17,264 nucleotides of DNA. It comes from Candidatus Poseidoniaceae archaeon (GTDB lineage Archaea; Thermoplasmatota; Poseidoniia; Poseidoniales; Poseidoniaceae). Shown here piece after piece: positions 8,887 to 16,270 of the stretch. The stretch lies in the NCBI GenBank assembly GCA_013329925.1, contig DUJK01000098.1, positions 1-17,264 on the forward strand, read 5' to 3'. How positions within the stretch are numbered: the first letter of the stretch is position 1; every line of letters begins with the position of its first letter. A program made the position numbers and the translations under genes. The notes beneath the pieces were generated by a model. That model made no database searches, had not been told where the DNA came from, and worked only from the letters and a program-made list of their open reading frames with translations.

Positions 8887-10152
8887 ATGGACAAGACTGA
8901 CAAGTACACAGTAGCAGACATCAATCTGGCCGAATCCGGGTCACTAAGAGTAGATTGGGCAAGGGCTAGAATGCCTGTTCTAGCAGCGCTAAAAGAAGAA
9001 GCGCTAAACACCAAACCATTAGCAGGAATGAGAGTTGCTGGTTGTCTACACGTTACCAAAGAAACTGCTGTTCTTATTGAAACAATAGCCGCAGCTGGTG
9101 CTGAGATTTCTTGGTCAGGTTGTAATCCACTATCAACTCAAGATGATGTTGCAGCATGGCTTGCTCAAGAAGGGTACTCTATCCATGCTTGGCACGGTCA
9201 AAGCGTCGAAGATTTCTACTGGTGTATCGACAAGACACTAGAATTTAATCCGACTCTTACCCTCGATGATGGTGCTGATCTTATCGTTCGTGTCCACGGG
9301 GAAAAGGAAGAATATGCTGCAGGAGTTATTGGCGGAACTGAAGAAACTACGACTGGAGTTCATAGATTGAGGGCTATGGGTAAAGCTGGAGATCTGAAAT
9401 ACCCAGTCATCGCGGTTAATGATGCTATCACAAAGTGGGATTTCGACAATGTTTACGGAACTGGTCAATCAACTATCGATGGAATACTCAGAGCCACATC
9501 TGTCTTGATTGCTGGCAAAACATTTGTTGTTGCTGGATACGGACATTGCGGCAAAGGCGTAGCTATGAGAGCCCAAGGAATGGGTGCGAATGTAATCATT
9601 ACTGAAATCGACCCACTACCAGCACTAAGAGCAGTAATGGACGGGTTTAGGGTCATGAAGATGGATGAAGCAGCTGCTTTGGGAGATATCTTCTGTACAG
9701 CTACTGGAATGAAAGACATAATTGTTGAGCGACATTTTGCTTCGATGAAAGATGGGGCGATTGTTTCCAATACTGGTCACTATGATTGTGAAATAAATAT
9801 CGGACAGTTGGAAGGACTAGCATCGAGTAAGCGAACTATTCGTGACAATAACAATGAATATACCATGAATGATGGTAGGAAAATTTTCGTACTTGCAGAC
9901 GGTAGACTGGTTAACCTTGCAGCGGCAGAAGGCCATCCATCAGAAGTAATGGACATGTCGTTTGCTAATCAATATCTAGCGCTTTGTCGTCTAGCAAAAG
10001 AAGGCAAGGATATGCAACCAATAGTGTATGATATCACTACAGAACAAGACCAAGGTCTGGCAACTACTAAACTTGCAACACTTGGATTTGATATCGATTC
10101 TTTGACAGAAGAGCAAGTTGCTTACATAGATGATTACAACGCTGGAACGTGA
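8887..10152 (+). CDS. ahcY: Adenosylhomocysteinase (S-adenosylhomocysteine hydrolase)
   Basis: This cytoplasmic NAD-dependent enzyme hydrolyses S-adenosylhomocysteine to adenosine and homocysteine, relieving product inhibition of SAM-dependent methyltransferases. At 421 residues it matches the shorter archaeal/thermophile form. Catalytic positions align with the characterised human enzyme: H55 in GCLHVTKET, the D127-D128 pair in LDDGAD, E153 in EETTTGVHRL, and K183 and D187 in NDAITKWDFDN. The NAD-binding GYGHCGKG lies at 217-224 and the cofactor-site ITEIDP follows. YGTGQS replaces the YGCRES of animal enzymes, and the protein ends in YNAGT without the HYRY-type tail, both as expected in archaea. 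No Shine-Dalgarno sequence precedes the ATG, so initiation may be leaderless or weak. It is preceded by 67 bases after the giant gene and abuts the stop of the opposing TPR gene with no gap. Confidence 0.97.
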   Translation: MDKTDKYTVADINLAESGSLRVDWARARMPVLAALKEEALNTKPLAGMRVAGCLHVTKETAVLIETIAAAGAEISWSGCNPLSTQDDVAAWLAQEGYSIHAWHGQSVEDFYWCIDKTLEFNPTLTLDDGADLIVRVHGEKEEYAAGVIGGTEETTTGVHRLRAMGKAGDLKYPVIAVNDAITKWDFDNVYGTGQSTIDGILRATSVLIAGKTFVVAGYGHCGKGVAMRAQGMGANVIITEIDPLPALRAVMDGFRVMKMDEAAALGDIFCTATGMKDIIVERHFASMKDGAIVSNTGHYDCEINIGQLEGLASSKRTIRDNNNEYTMNDGRKIFVLADGRLVNLAAAEGHPSEVMDMSFANQYLALCRLAKEGKDMQPIVYDITTEQDQGLATTKLATLGFDIDSLTEEQVAYIDDYNAGT

Positions 10153-11208
10153 TTATTCTTCTTCATGGGGTTCTGCTGTGTCCCCAGCTTCCCAGAATGG
10201 TTGTTCATCACCATCCTCAATGTGACCTATCTCATCTAAGTGTGAGTCGAAATCGGGTAACTCCAATTTCCAGTTTTTTGGTAGTGAAGTGTTTTCTTCA
10301 ACAATCAATAGCATTCTTTCTTGCCAAGCAATAGGCTTGCGTTGGAGTATATACATATACAATACCGAGGTTTTAATCTCTTCTGAGATAACTGAATATC
10401 CGGTGGAAGACTCAAAATTCATGGCTCTAAGTAGATTAAACGCGGGTCGGTTAATGCTTCTGAACATATTTTTGGTAAATCTCATTCCGGCAATCACTGC
10501 AACAAAGATGACGATTGAAGTAAGACAAAAGGCAGTAAAACCTTCTCCTGCTAACATGTTTGACAAAACAACCACACCAAATAGGATTGGTACAGTGACT
10601 AGCATGAAGATGAAGGTTTCAGAAACCGGTGGCTTACGCATTTTTGATTCGATTGCTGACCAACCAGGGTGGCGCTTTTCCCATGGTTTGAAGTACTGAG
10701 TTTGATCTTCTTGTATGGCAGAATTGAATAATCCAAGCAATTGGTGAACTCTACCATATTGGCTAGTTGCAACATCCATATTTTCATTTAGGATAGTCTC
10801 AATTCTTTCTCGGCCTTCCTGATATAGTCCCAAATCAGCCATGATTGTCGCTTGTTCAACCAGTGGAGTGACTTCATGTGGAGCGTGATGGCGAACTTCT
10901 TGCCACCATTCAAGAGCATCAATCATCAATCCTAATTCATCCGCGAGTAATCTACCCCCTCTCACCCACATATCTATTCTTGAAGGGTCTAAATTTACTA
11001 TTTTCTTGACGGCACTCAATGATTTTGAAGCATCAATTAGATTGTCAGACTGTCCTTTTGAGTTGAGATGAGAATCAGAAATTACTTGCCATGCATCGGT
11101 ATGTTCAGGATCTAGTTTTACTGCTTTGTATGCTTGATTCAAAGCCTCTTCCCTATTGCCATTATCAAGAGCTTCTATCGCATCAAGGTAGTGATCTTCA
11201 GCACTCAT
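10153..11208 (-). CDS. TPR-repeat protein with two C-terminal-half membrane helices
   Basis: A 351-residue protein. Residues about 3-36, 37-75, 77-111 and 112-145 have the alternating helix pattern of tetratricopeptide repeats, with the usual A-x-x-LDP ends (AVKLDPEH, KIVNLDPSR), so the N-terminal half is a protein-protein interaction scaffold. Hydrophobic helices at about 198-220 and 224-243 form a membrane hairpin that would place both ends on the same side, probably the cytoplasm. A soluble region of about 105 residues follows, with an acidic C terminus (EPHEEE). Just before the first membrane helix is YFKPWEKRHPG (172-182), which resembles a peptide in the nearby ABC ATPase. The start ATG is 25 bases after the Gar1-like stop and has an AGGT four bases upstream, so cotranscription is likely. 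The partner and function are unknown. Confidence 0.9.
   Translation of the reverse strand: MSAEDHYLDAIEALDNGNREEALNQAYKAVKLDPEHTDAWQVISDSHLNSKGQSDNLIDASKSLSAVKKIVNLDPSRIDMWVRGGRLLADELGLMIDALEWWQEVRHHAPHEVTPLVEQATIMADLGLYQEGRERIETILNENMDVATSQYGRVHQLLGLFNSAIQEDQTQYFKPWEKRHPGWSAIESKMRKPPVSETFIFMLVTVPILFGVVVLSNMLAGEGFTAFCLTSIVIFVAVIAGMRFTKNMFRSINRPAFNLLRAMNFESSTGYSVISEEIKTSVLYMYILQRKPIAWQERMLLIVEENTSLPKNWKLELPDFDSHLDEIGHIEDGDEQPFWEAGDTAEPHEEE
10274..10279 (+). terminator. Candidate T6 terminator for ahcY inside the opposing gene
   Basis: There is no intergenic space after ahcY. A run of six T on the + strand, about 120 bases past the ahcY stop and antisense within the TPR gene, together with pyrimidine-rich sequence at 10153-10165, is the nearest plausible termination signal. 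This is weak evidence. Confidence 0.25.
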
Positions 11209-11233
11209 ATACCTAGGCTCGTGAGTGAATTAC

Positions 11234-12259
11234 TTAATCATCTCTATGTCTTCTTACAGGACGAGCATTAAGGGGTTGTGGTCCTCTGTTGTGGGCATGA
11301 CCTGATGATTTGCCTCTGGCGCGACGGAATTTTGGAGCGTTTGGATCTCGTTCTCTACGCCCTCCTCGTTCTCTGCGCGGTCCGCTACCTCTATCATTTC
11401 CACGACTATCTCTGCTTGAACGGTTGTCGCTTCTTGGTCCACGCTCTCTGCGCGGCCCACGGTCTCTGCCACTACCCCGACTATCTCGTCGAGGCCGGTC
11501 ATCTCTACGTGGTCCACGTTGTCTGTTATTTCCTCCCCCTCCTGGCTTGGGTTCTCCACATCTATTACATTCGGTTCTAAAGGAAAAATTAGAATTATTA
11601 CATTTTTTACATTCCCAATCATTGTCAGTAAACGTCTTGCGCTCTGGTCGATTGTAATTTCGGTCTCGAGAATCTCGTCGATTATCTCTTCTTGGTGGGC
11701 GAGAATCATGCCTAGAGTTTCTTCTGTCACCAGAGTGTCCGCCACCTGGCTTTGGAGCGCCACATCTGTTACATTCTACTCTTCTAGCAAAGTTGGAATT
11801 GTTGCATTTTGGGCAATCCCAATCATTGTCTCCATGAGAATCTCTGCGCTCATTTCCCCTGAAGCGGTTATCCCTGTCATTGCTACGTCGGTGGTCTCTG
11901 CCGAAGTCTCTACGATTATCTCGTCGAGAGTCTCTTCTGTCATCTCTTCTTCCGCCTCTGTCATCATTACGTCGTCGGTCGTTTCGGTCACGTCGAGGTC
12001 TGTCAAATCGATTTTCTCGCTCTGCTTTTGGTCGTATTTTTACATCAATGCCAATGAATTGACTTGCATCCATTTTCCGGTCAAGATGGGCAATATGGGC
12101 AATTGGCGATTCAGTACCACCCAAAACGGCATCTATCTTGCCAATGTAGGTACCGTCATCAGAACTAACAATTATTGAACCAAGTGCGGGTGAAGAACCA
12201 GTAAAAGAGGCGAGTAAACCACCTTCATGACTATGTGACTCAATTGAACCTGTGAACAT
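11234..12259 (-). CDS. Gar1-like protein with two RanBP2-type zinc fingers and Arg/Asp-rich low-complexity regions
   Basis: A 341-residue, very basic cytoplasmic protein, probably RNA-binding. Residues about 5-78 align by eye almost without gaps to archaeal Gar1, the H/ACA pseudouridylation-guide RNP subunit: GGLLASFTG, PALGSIIV, YIGKIDAVLGG, SPIAHI and FIGIDVKI follow the beta-barrel core, including the Gly of VGxVxDVFG and the Pro of MPYV. Residues 85-143, 173-212 and 242-341 are mixed-charge low-complexity sequence (RD, RRD, RG and RER repeats). Between them are two RanBP2 zinc fingers with ligands C149/C152/C163/C166 and C217/C220/C231/C234. These resemble the single-stranded-RNA-binding fingers of ZRANB2 and FUS. 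The start follows the upstream stop by 21 bases, with AAGGA about 10 bases before it. The Gar1 assignment is fairly but not fully secure; Naf1-like or another member of the same fold is the alternative. Confidence 0.85.
   Translation of the reverse strand: MFTGSIESHSHEGGLLASFTGSSPALGSIIVSSDDGTYIGKIDAVLGGTESPIAHIAHLDRKMDASQFIGIDVKIRPKAERENRFDRPRRDRNDRRRNDDRGGRRDDRRDSRRDNRRDFGRDHRRSNDRDNRFRGNERRDSHGDNDWDCPKCNNSNFARRVECNRCGAPKPGGGHSGDRRNSRHDSRPPRRDNRRDSRDRNYNRPERKTFTDNDWECKKCNNSNFSFRTECNRCGEPKPGGGGNNRQRGPRRDDRPRRDSRGSGRDRGPRRERGPRSDNRSSRDSRGNDRGSGPRRERGGRRERDPNAPKFRRARGKSSGHAHNRGPQPLNARPVRRHRDD
11537..11623 (-). other. RanBP2-type zinc finger 2 of the Gar1-like protein
   Basis: Residues about 213-241 repeat the finger with W215, C217, C220, N224, C231 and C234. 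It has NFSFRTECNRC, so the first of the two RNA-contacting arginines is Phe. FUS also has a non-Arg residue there (NFSWRNEC). The two fingers are clearly duplicates, since both are preceded by a D-N-D-W context and followed by PKPGG. Confidence 0.86.
11744..11827 (-). other. RanBP2-type zinc finger 1 of the Gar1-like protein
   Basis: Residues about 145-172 match W-x-C-x2-C-x3-N-x6-C-x2-C, with W147, C149, C152, N156, C163 and C166. The stretch NFARRVECNRC keeps both arginines and the Asn that contact GGU-containing single-stranded RNA in ZRANB2, so RNA binding by this finger is a reasonable inference. Confidence 0.88.
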
Positions 12260-12280
12260 AACAAGACATCCTTGGTCTAA

Positions 12281-14254
12281 TCAGAGAGTTTGTTTTCTTC
12301 TGGCAAATGCCGCGCCAAGAAGAGTGACACTCAATGTTGCTAGTAGTGATACGCTTGGCAGGGCACTACTGTCATCTCCACTATCACTATCGCTTGTAGC
12401 GTCATCATTGGAATCATCAACAGCATTAGGGTCTGCTACGTTTATCTCTAGAGTAGTGGTTACTGCTGATTCATCAGTAACAGTAATCATGACGTCATAT
12501 GTGGAAATATCTTGAAGTACACAGGTGGCTATTGAAACATCAATTTCCCAATTAATTCCAACCTTAGTGAAATCAGTTGCTTCAGCGCCACATAGTTGAA
12601 GGGACATTGAAACTTGTTCACCATCGGGGTCTGAGACCGTACCTTTTAGCGTGAATTGTAAACCTGATGCATCCCAAGTAGCATTCATTCCGTCAAAACT
12701 CATCTTTAGGGTTATCGATGGTGGAAGACTTTGCTTTTCTAATCCATAGTCTAACATGTAGTCAAAATTCATCATATTGTTAGCACTTGCAGATCCCATG
12801 ACCATCACCATTCCAGGCTTTAAGCCGTCCATAGGCAAGGCAATTGTTACTGGCTGGTTGCTGGCCATTGAAGATCTCATTGACCCCATAATTCCGTCTT
12901 GATGGGCATGAGCACTAACAGTCATTTCAGCCACTAAACCAGTGGGTGTTACAGAGAAGTCGATGTTTTCACCATCAGTGATTTCTGCTGTTGCAGTAAA
13001 CGGTTGTCCAAAGGTGAAATCAAGAGTCTCTACAGCTACCGCACCAAATGGGTCGACAATTCCACAGGTTGCTACTGTTGAAGCGGCTCCAGACGGAGAG
13101 GTAACCAGCAGGTTTCCAGTTTCATCCTGTCTTGCACTCCAACCGTTATCAGTAAATGTACAGTCTAGGTTCCAACCATTGGAATCAGTAGCCCAGTCTG
13201 CTAAATCGTCTGCAGCAACAGTGAGATATTCTGTTCCGGTCATTAACGGAATTATGGAGTTGTTATTTGGGTGATAAGATGTCCACTGTGGTATATCGTT
13301 TGATTCTGGTTCAGCAGTGGTAAAATCGATGAACAAGTTACGACCCATTGGCCATAGAGATTTATCATAATCGACAGATTGGTAAATTCTTAGTTTGCCA
13401 TCTGGTAGGAACTCTTCCACAGGGGCTACGTAGTCAACTCCTTCTTGTATAGCAACACCGTCATCTTCCATTGAATAATTGGCAATTCTAAGTCCCTGTA
13501 AGGCAGGGAAGGTCATGACTAATTCAGCGTTGGTCATGTTAGTGACGTTGAGCGCCAAAGTAAAGTCGGAAACACCTTTATTTGGTAGTTGGTCAAACCT
13601 CATGTTAGTTTCTTCACCAGTTTTGACAAACATACTGATTTGCAAATCGTCAGTTGCATAAGTTGGAATTTCTCGGCAGTCATTTGATGCGCCAAAGTTG
13701 CTGCACTGACGCTCTTCTGGGTGATTAGGAGCAATTAAGTCGACCTCATCAAGAGCGATTCCTGATTCGACAAATTCCATATCATTCCAATCAACTCCAC
13801 TTGCAGTTCGGTGTGGGACTCCTTCTCTTACCCCCAGTCTAGTGTCCATGTCTTCGATGCACATTGGACCAATCTCTCTTACTGCTTCACGCTCATCAGT
13901 GCTGAGCCATTCATTATTGCCGCCAGGAGCACCATCAAATAATTCATCTAGATTGTCACGTACAGTTGCAGAATTACTGCCATTTACGTAAGCGGTCGCG
14001 GTCATTCCCGCATTAGCCCAATCCTCTTCAATATCGATGTTGAACAGAGCGAAATTGTAATCGAATAAATCTTCGAAGGTATACCCTGAACAGTCAACAT
14101 CAGAAAGACCGCTACTGCCTTGTCTTCCTTCGGTATTTTGTGTTTCATTAACTGTTAGTTGATTACTGCCGATAGCTGAACTCATGCTCATCAAGAGCAT
14201 TAGTAAGAACATGGTAATCGCGGTGGCTGGAACATAGTGACGTCTTGCTGCCAT
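12281..14254 (-). CDS. Secreted surface protein with C-terminal anchor or sorting-like signal
   Basis: A 657-residue protein not recognised beyond its architecture. Residues 1-29 are a signal peptide (MAARRHY, then a Met/Leu-rich hydrophobic core ending SSAIGS). The ectodomain has few clear motifs: an N-terminal acidic region with scattered Cys, several beta-rich stretches, a Met-rich segment around 450-510 and a region near 540-605 with an Ig/PKD-like pattern (FTLKGTVSDPDGEQVSMSLQL, shown here only as context). About 607-631 is an Asp/Ser-rich spacer. The last 26 residues are LPSVSLLATLSVTLLGAAF followed by ARRK, a short hydrophobic helix plus basic tail as in archaeal tripartite sorting signals or simple tail anchors. 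The start at 14254 has only an AGG close by. The Gar1-like gene begins 21 bases after its stop. Function at the cell surface is inferred from the signals alone. Confidence 0.88.
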   Translation of the reverse strand: MAARRHYVPATAITMFLLMLLMSMSSAIGSNQLTVNETQNTEGRQGSSGLSDVDCSGYTFEDLFDYNFALFNIDIEEDWANAGMTATAYVNGSNSATVRDNLDELFDGAPGGNNEWLSTDEREAVREIGPMCIEDMDTRLGVREGVPHRTASGVDWNDMEFVESGIALDEVDLIAPNHPEERQCSNFGASNDCREIPTYATDDLQISMFVKTGEETNMRFDQLPNKGVSDFTLALNVTNMTNAELVMTFPALQGLRIANYSMEDDGVAIQEGVDYVAPVEEFLPDGKLRIYQSVDYDKSLWPMGRNLFIDFTTAEPESNDIPQWTSYHPNNNSIIPLMTGTEYLTVAADDLADWATDSNGWNLDCTFTDNGWSARQDETGNLLVTSPSGAASTVATCGIVDPFGAVAVETLDFTFGQPFTATAEITDGENIDFSVTPTGLVAEMTVSAHAHQDGIMGSMRSSMASNQPVTIALPMDGLKPGMVMVMGSASANNMMNFDYMLDYGLEKQSLPPSITLKMSFDGMNATWDASGLQFTLKGTVSDPDGEQVSMSLQLCGAEATDFTKVGINWEIDVSIATCVLQDISTYDVMITVTDESAVTTTLEINVADPNAVDDSNDDATSDSDSGDDSSALPSVSLLATLSVTLLGAAFARRKQTL

Positions 14255-14314
14255 GCCTGTCGGTATGCTCCGCTTGTCTAATACTCTTTGGCTTACATAA
14301 TGACAAATGGCCGT

Positions 14315-15148
14315 TTATGGCTTGATTTTACTCATGCGGGATTTAAACCAATACCAAGGAGCACAAGTCCAAATCAGCGCAGATAACCAAGAAATTACCC
14401 AATGAACCCCACGGTCAATGTCATCTAGTGTAGTTTCTAATAAATGATGAAACACACCATTTGGTGAAAGAAGGTCCAGATAACCTTCGAGTTTAATCAT
14501 CTCAGCATTATTGACTTCTCCAATTTCGACTCCTGAGGCAAAAGCGACCATAGAGGTCACTAAGGCCCATAAAAAGGTAAATAAAAACCACATTCCAACA
14601 CCAAAGGCAACGGAAGTTCCCTGATCTTTGGAATACGTTGAAGCAATTAAACTAAACAAAACATACCATAACAAAACCAAGCCAACTGAGATGAAAGAAA
14701 TACTGATGTCAATAATTTCTATCGATGCATCCAAACGATACATTGCAATTGCTGTAGAGGCCAGCCACAGACCCCAAACTGGAATCAGTATTGCAGCCCA
14801 ATAGCCCAAAGCGATGCCAATAGATTGTCTACTGCGCGGCATTGGTTGAGATAGTTTCACTTCTAAAACACCACTAAATCTGTCTCTACTTATGCCATCA
14901 AACGATAGTAAGACACCACACATTGTACCAGCAAAAACTACCCCTAAACTGGTGTAAAACAAGACTTCTGGAACATTATCTGGAGTAATTCCTCCAGGTA
15001 ACATTACATCGGGGTCGGAAAATCCCCAAGCCATGCCGGGAATGAACAAAATAAGGATTGGGAACATGATTATCATTCGGTTAGATTTCCATTTCGCAAG
15101 ACAAATACGCCTTGCAATTGCGTAAATTTCAGCAGGAATCAACATCAT
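14315..15148 (-). CDS. ABC-2 family transporter permease
   Basis: The membrane subunit of a two-component ABC exporter. It has 277 residues and six predicted membrane helices at about 25-41, 62-82, 112-134, 149-171, 180-205 and 248-268, the usual size and count for the family. After helix 2 it has SFDGISRDRFSGVLEVKLSQ (82-101), the cytoplasmic motif typical of NosY- and ABC-2-type permeases (D-x-I-S-x-(E/D)-R-x-x-G-x-L-(E/D)-x-x-L-S-x-P). The ATG overlaps the ATPase stop as ATGA (15145-15148), implying translational coupling and a shared complex. A second ATG at 15145 is an alternative start one codon in. The substrate cannot be read from the sequence. No solute-binding protein is present, consistent with export and not uptake. 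Confidence 0.92.
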   Translation of the reverse strand: MMLIPAEIYAIARRICLAKWKSNRMIIMFPILILFIPGMAWGFSDPDVMLPGGITPDNVPEVLFYTSLGVVFAGTMCGVLLSFDGISRDRFSGVLEVKLSQPMPRSRQSIGIALGYWAAILIPVWGLWLASTAIAMYRLDASIEIIDISISFISVGLVLLWYVLFSLIASTYSKDQGTSVAFGVGMWFLFTFLWALVTSMVAFASGVEIGEVNNAEMIKLEGYLDLLSPNGVFHHLLETTLDDIDRGVHWVISWLSALIWTCAPWYWFKSRMSKIKP

Positions 15149-16173
15149 TCTTCCTCACCTCTAACTCTCAAGGGAAGCATACTAACAGGATTTATCTCCA
15201 TGCCAATTTCTTCTATTTCCAAGCCGGTTGCATTACACAGCATCTCAACAATGTCAGGTGCTTTTGGCTGCCAAAAATCAATTGTATGTCCGTTCTCTAA
15301 AATCCTAGACATTAGTTTAGCATCTGGCTGGAAAATCATAACCTCCCACTTACTGGACGAGTGATGTGATGAAAGCAACTTACTGTTCTTGTTGAGCAAT
15401 TTCTCAAAATTCGGCAATTCCCCTGTTCCGGCGATTTCAACTCTATCACTTAATCCCAAATCCTGTTCGATTTCAGAAATTTTTCCCTCAGCCACAATCT
15501 GGCCTTGATGGATTAATGCTAGGCGGTCAACAAAACTTGCCATGCCAGAGACATGATGTGATGAAATAATGATACTCACACCATTTTCAGCGAGTTGCTT
15601 GACCATCTTTTCTACGGATTTTGCCGCGACCGGGTCCAGTCCGTTAAAAGGTTCGTCCAGCAGTAATATCTCGGGCGACCCGATTAAAGAAATAGCCAGG
15701 CTGAGACGTTGACGCATTCCTTGACTTAGAGTGTCTAATCCATCATTTAATTTAGAGGAAAGCCCCACTAGTTCCAGTAATTTTTTTGAGTTTATTTTAT
15801 CTTCCCGCATTTCACCAAATAATTTCATGGTTTCCAACACGCTTTCAGAACCGTTCCATCTGACTTGTTCTGGCATATGTCCAACATTACAACGCAACAA
15901 ATAATCGATCGCTTCAGGGCGTTGATTTAGGTCATCTCCGTTGAGTTTAATCGTGCCGCTGTCTAATGGTATCACTCCTGCTAATAGTCGCAGCAAGGTG
16001 GTCTTGCCAGCGCCATTTGGTCCAACAAGTCCAAGAATTTGGCCCTTTGGCAAGGTGAGATTCAACGAGAATACTCCTGGACCTTGTCGCTTATTCCAAG
16101 GTTTGAAAAATTTTGGCGAGGATATTTTGTGACGAAATGTTACCTCGATTAACTCGAGCGCCGCTTCCGCCAT
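15145..16173 (-). CDS. ABC transporter ATP-binding protein (ABC-2 exporter type)
   Basis: The cytoplasmic ATPase that powers the adjacent permease. All nucleotide-binding motifs are intact: Walker A GPNGAGKTT at 51-59, Q-loop Q103, signature LSQGMRQ at 149-155, Walker B ILLLDE with E174, D-loop GLD at 178-180, and switch His at 206 in SSHH. It is thus expected to be active. At 342 residues it is longer than a minimal subunit of about 230-250: there is an insertion after the first strand (KFFKPWNKRQGPG at 21-33), as in some polysaccharide and drug exporters, and a C-terminal extension of about 100 residues without a recognised domain. It is the first gene of its operon and is preceded by an AT-rich TATA-like element at 16210-16218. 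The 4-base ATGA overlap with the permease supports a one-complex operon. Confidence 0.95.
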   Translation of the reverse strand: MAEAALELIEVTFRHKISSPKFFKPWNKRQGPGVFSLNLTLPKGQILGLVGPNGAGKTTLLRLLAGVIPLDSGTIKLNGDDLNQRPEAIDYLLRCNVGHMPEQVRWNGSESVLETMKLFGEMREDKINSKKLLELVGLSSKLNDGLDTLSQGMRQRLSLAISLIGSPEILLLDEPFNGLDPVAAKSVEKMVKQLAENGVSIIISSHHVSGMASFVDRLALIHQGQIVAEGKISEIEQDLGLSDRVEIAGTGELPNFEKLLNKNSKLLSSHHSSSKWEVMIFQPDAKLMSRILENGHTIDFWQPKAPDIVEMLCNATGLEIEEIGMEINPVSMLPLRVRGEEE

Positions 16174-16209
16174 GACACCGCTAATCTGTTCATGCTTGAC
16201 AAACTACCG

Positions 16210-16218
16210 TATATTATC
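16210..16218. promoter_or_regulatory. Shared TATA-like element between divergent genes
   Basis: TATATTATC lies between the ABC ATPase start (16173, - strand) and the membrane-protein start (16271, + strand). It reads GATAATATA on the other strand, so it is TATA-like both ways. It is about 37 bases from the ATPase ATG, which would leave a leader near 10 bases, and about 53 bases from the + strand GTG, which allows a leader of about 30. Confidence 0.45.
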
Positions 16219-16259
16219 TCAATCAAAGCAAACCTTCTTGCCTTAAAACCAAATCCTGT

Positions 16260-16266
16260 AGGTGAT
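16260..16266 (+). promoter_or_regulatory. Shine-Dalgarno AGGTGAT selecting the GTG start at 16271
   Basis: AGGTGAT is a strong match to the anti-Shine-Dalgarno complement GGAGGTGATC and ends four bases before GTG at 16271. It overlaps the alternative in-frame GTG at 16262, which would therefore be a poor start. Confidence 0.55.
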
Positions 16267-16270
16267 TAAG

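Noticed and set aside
11240..12010. Repeated short DNA words (tcgtcg-, tctcg-type) suggesting a CRISPR or satellite array
   Set aside because: The spacing is irregular and follows codons of an RD/RG-rich protein; there are no uniform repeats separated by unique spacers.
11519..12178. A 219-codon open frame on the + strand opposite the Gar1-like gene, plus others at 11310-11657 and 11278-11580
   Set aside because: These are antisense by-products of the Arg/Asp-rich codons. Their translations are Ser/Val- or Arg/Leu-biased low complexity with no domain, while the - strand frame has intact zinc-finger motifs.
12942..13274. A 110-codon + strand frame inside the 657-residue gene
   Set aside because: It is antisense to a continuous frame with signal peptide and anchor, and its translation shows no domain.
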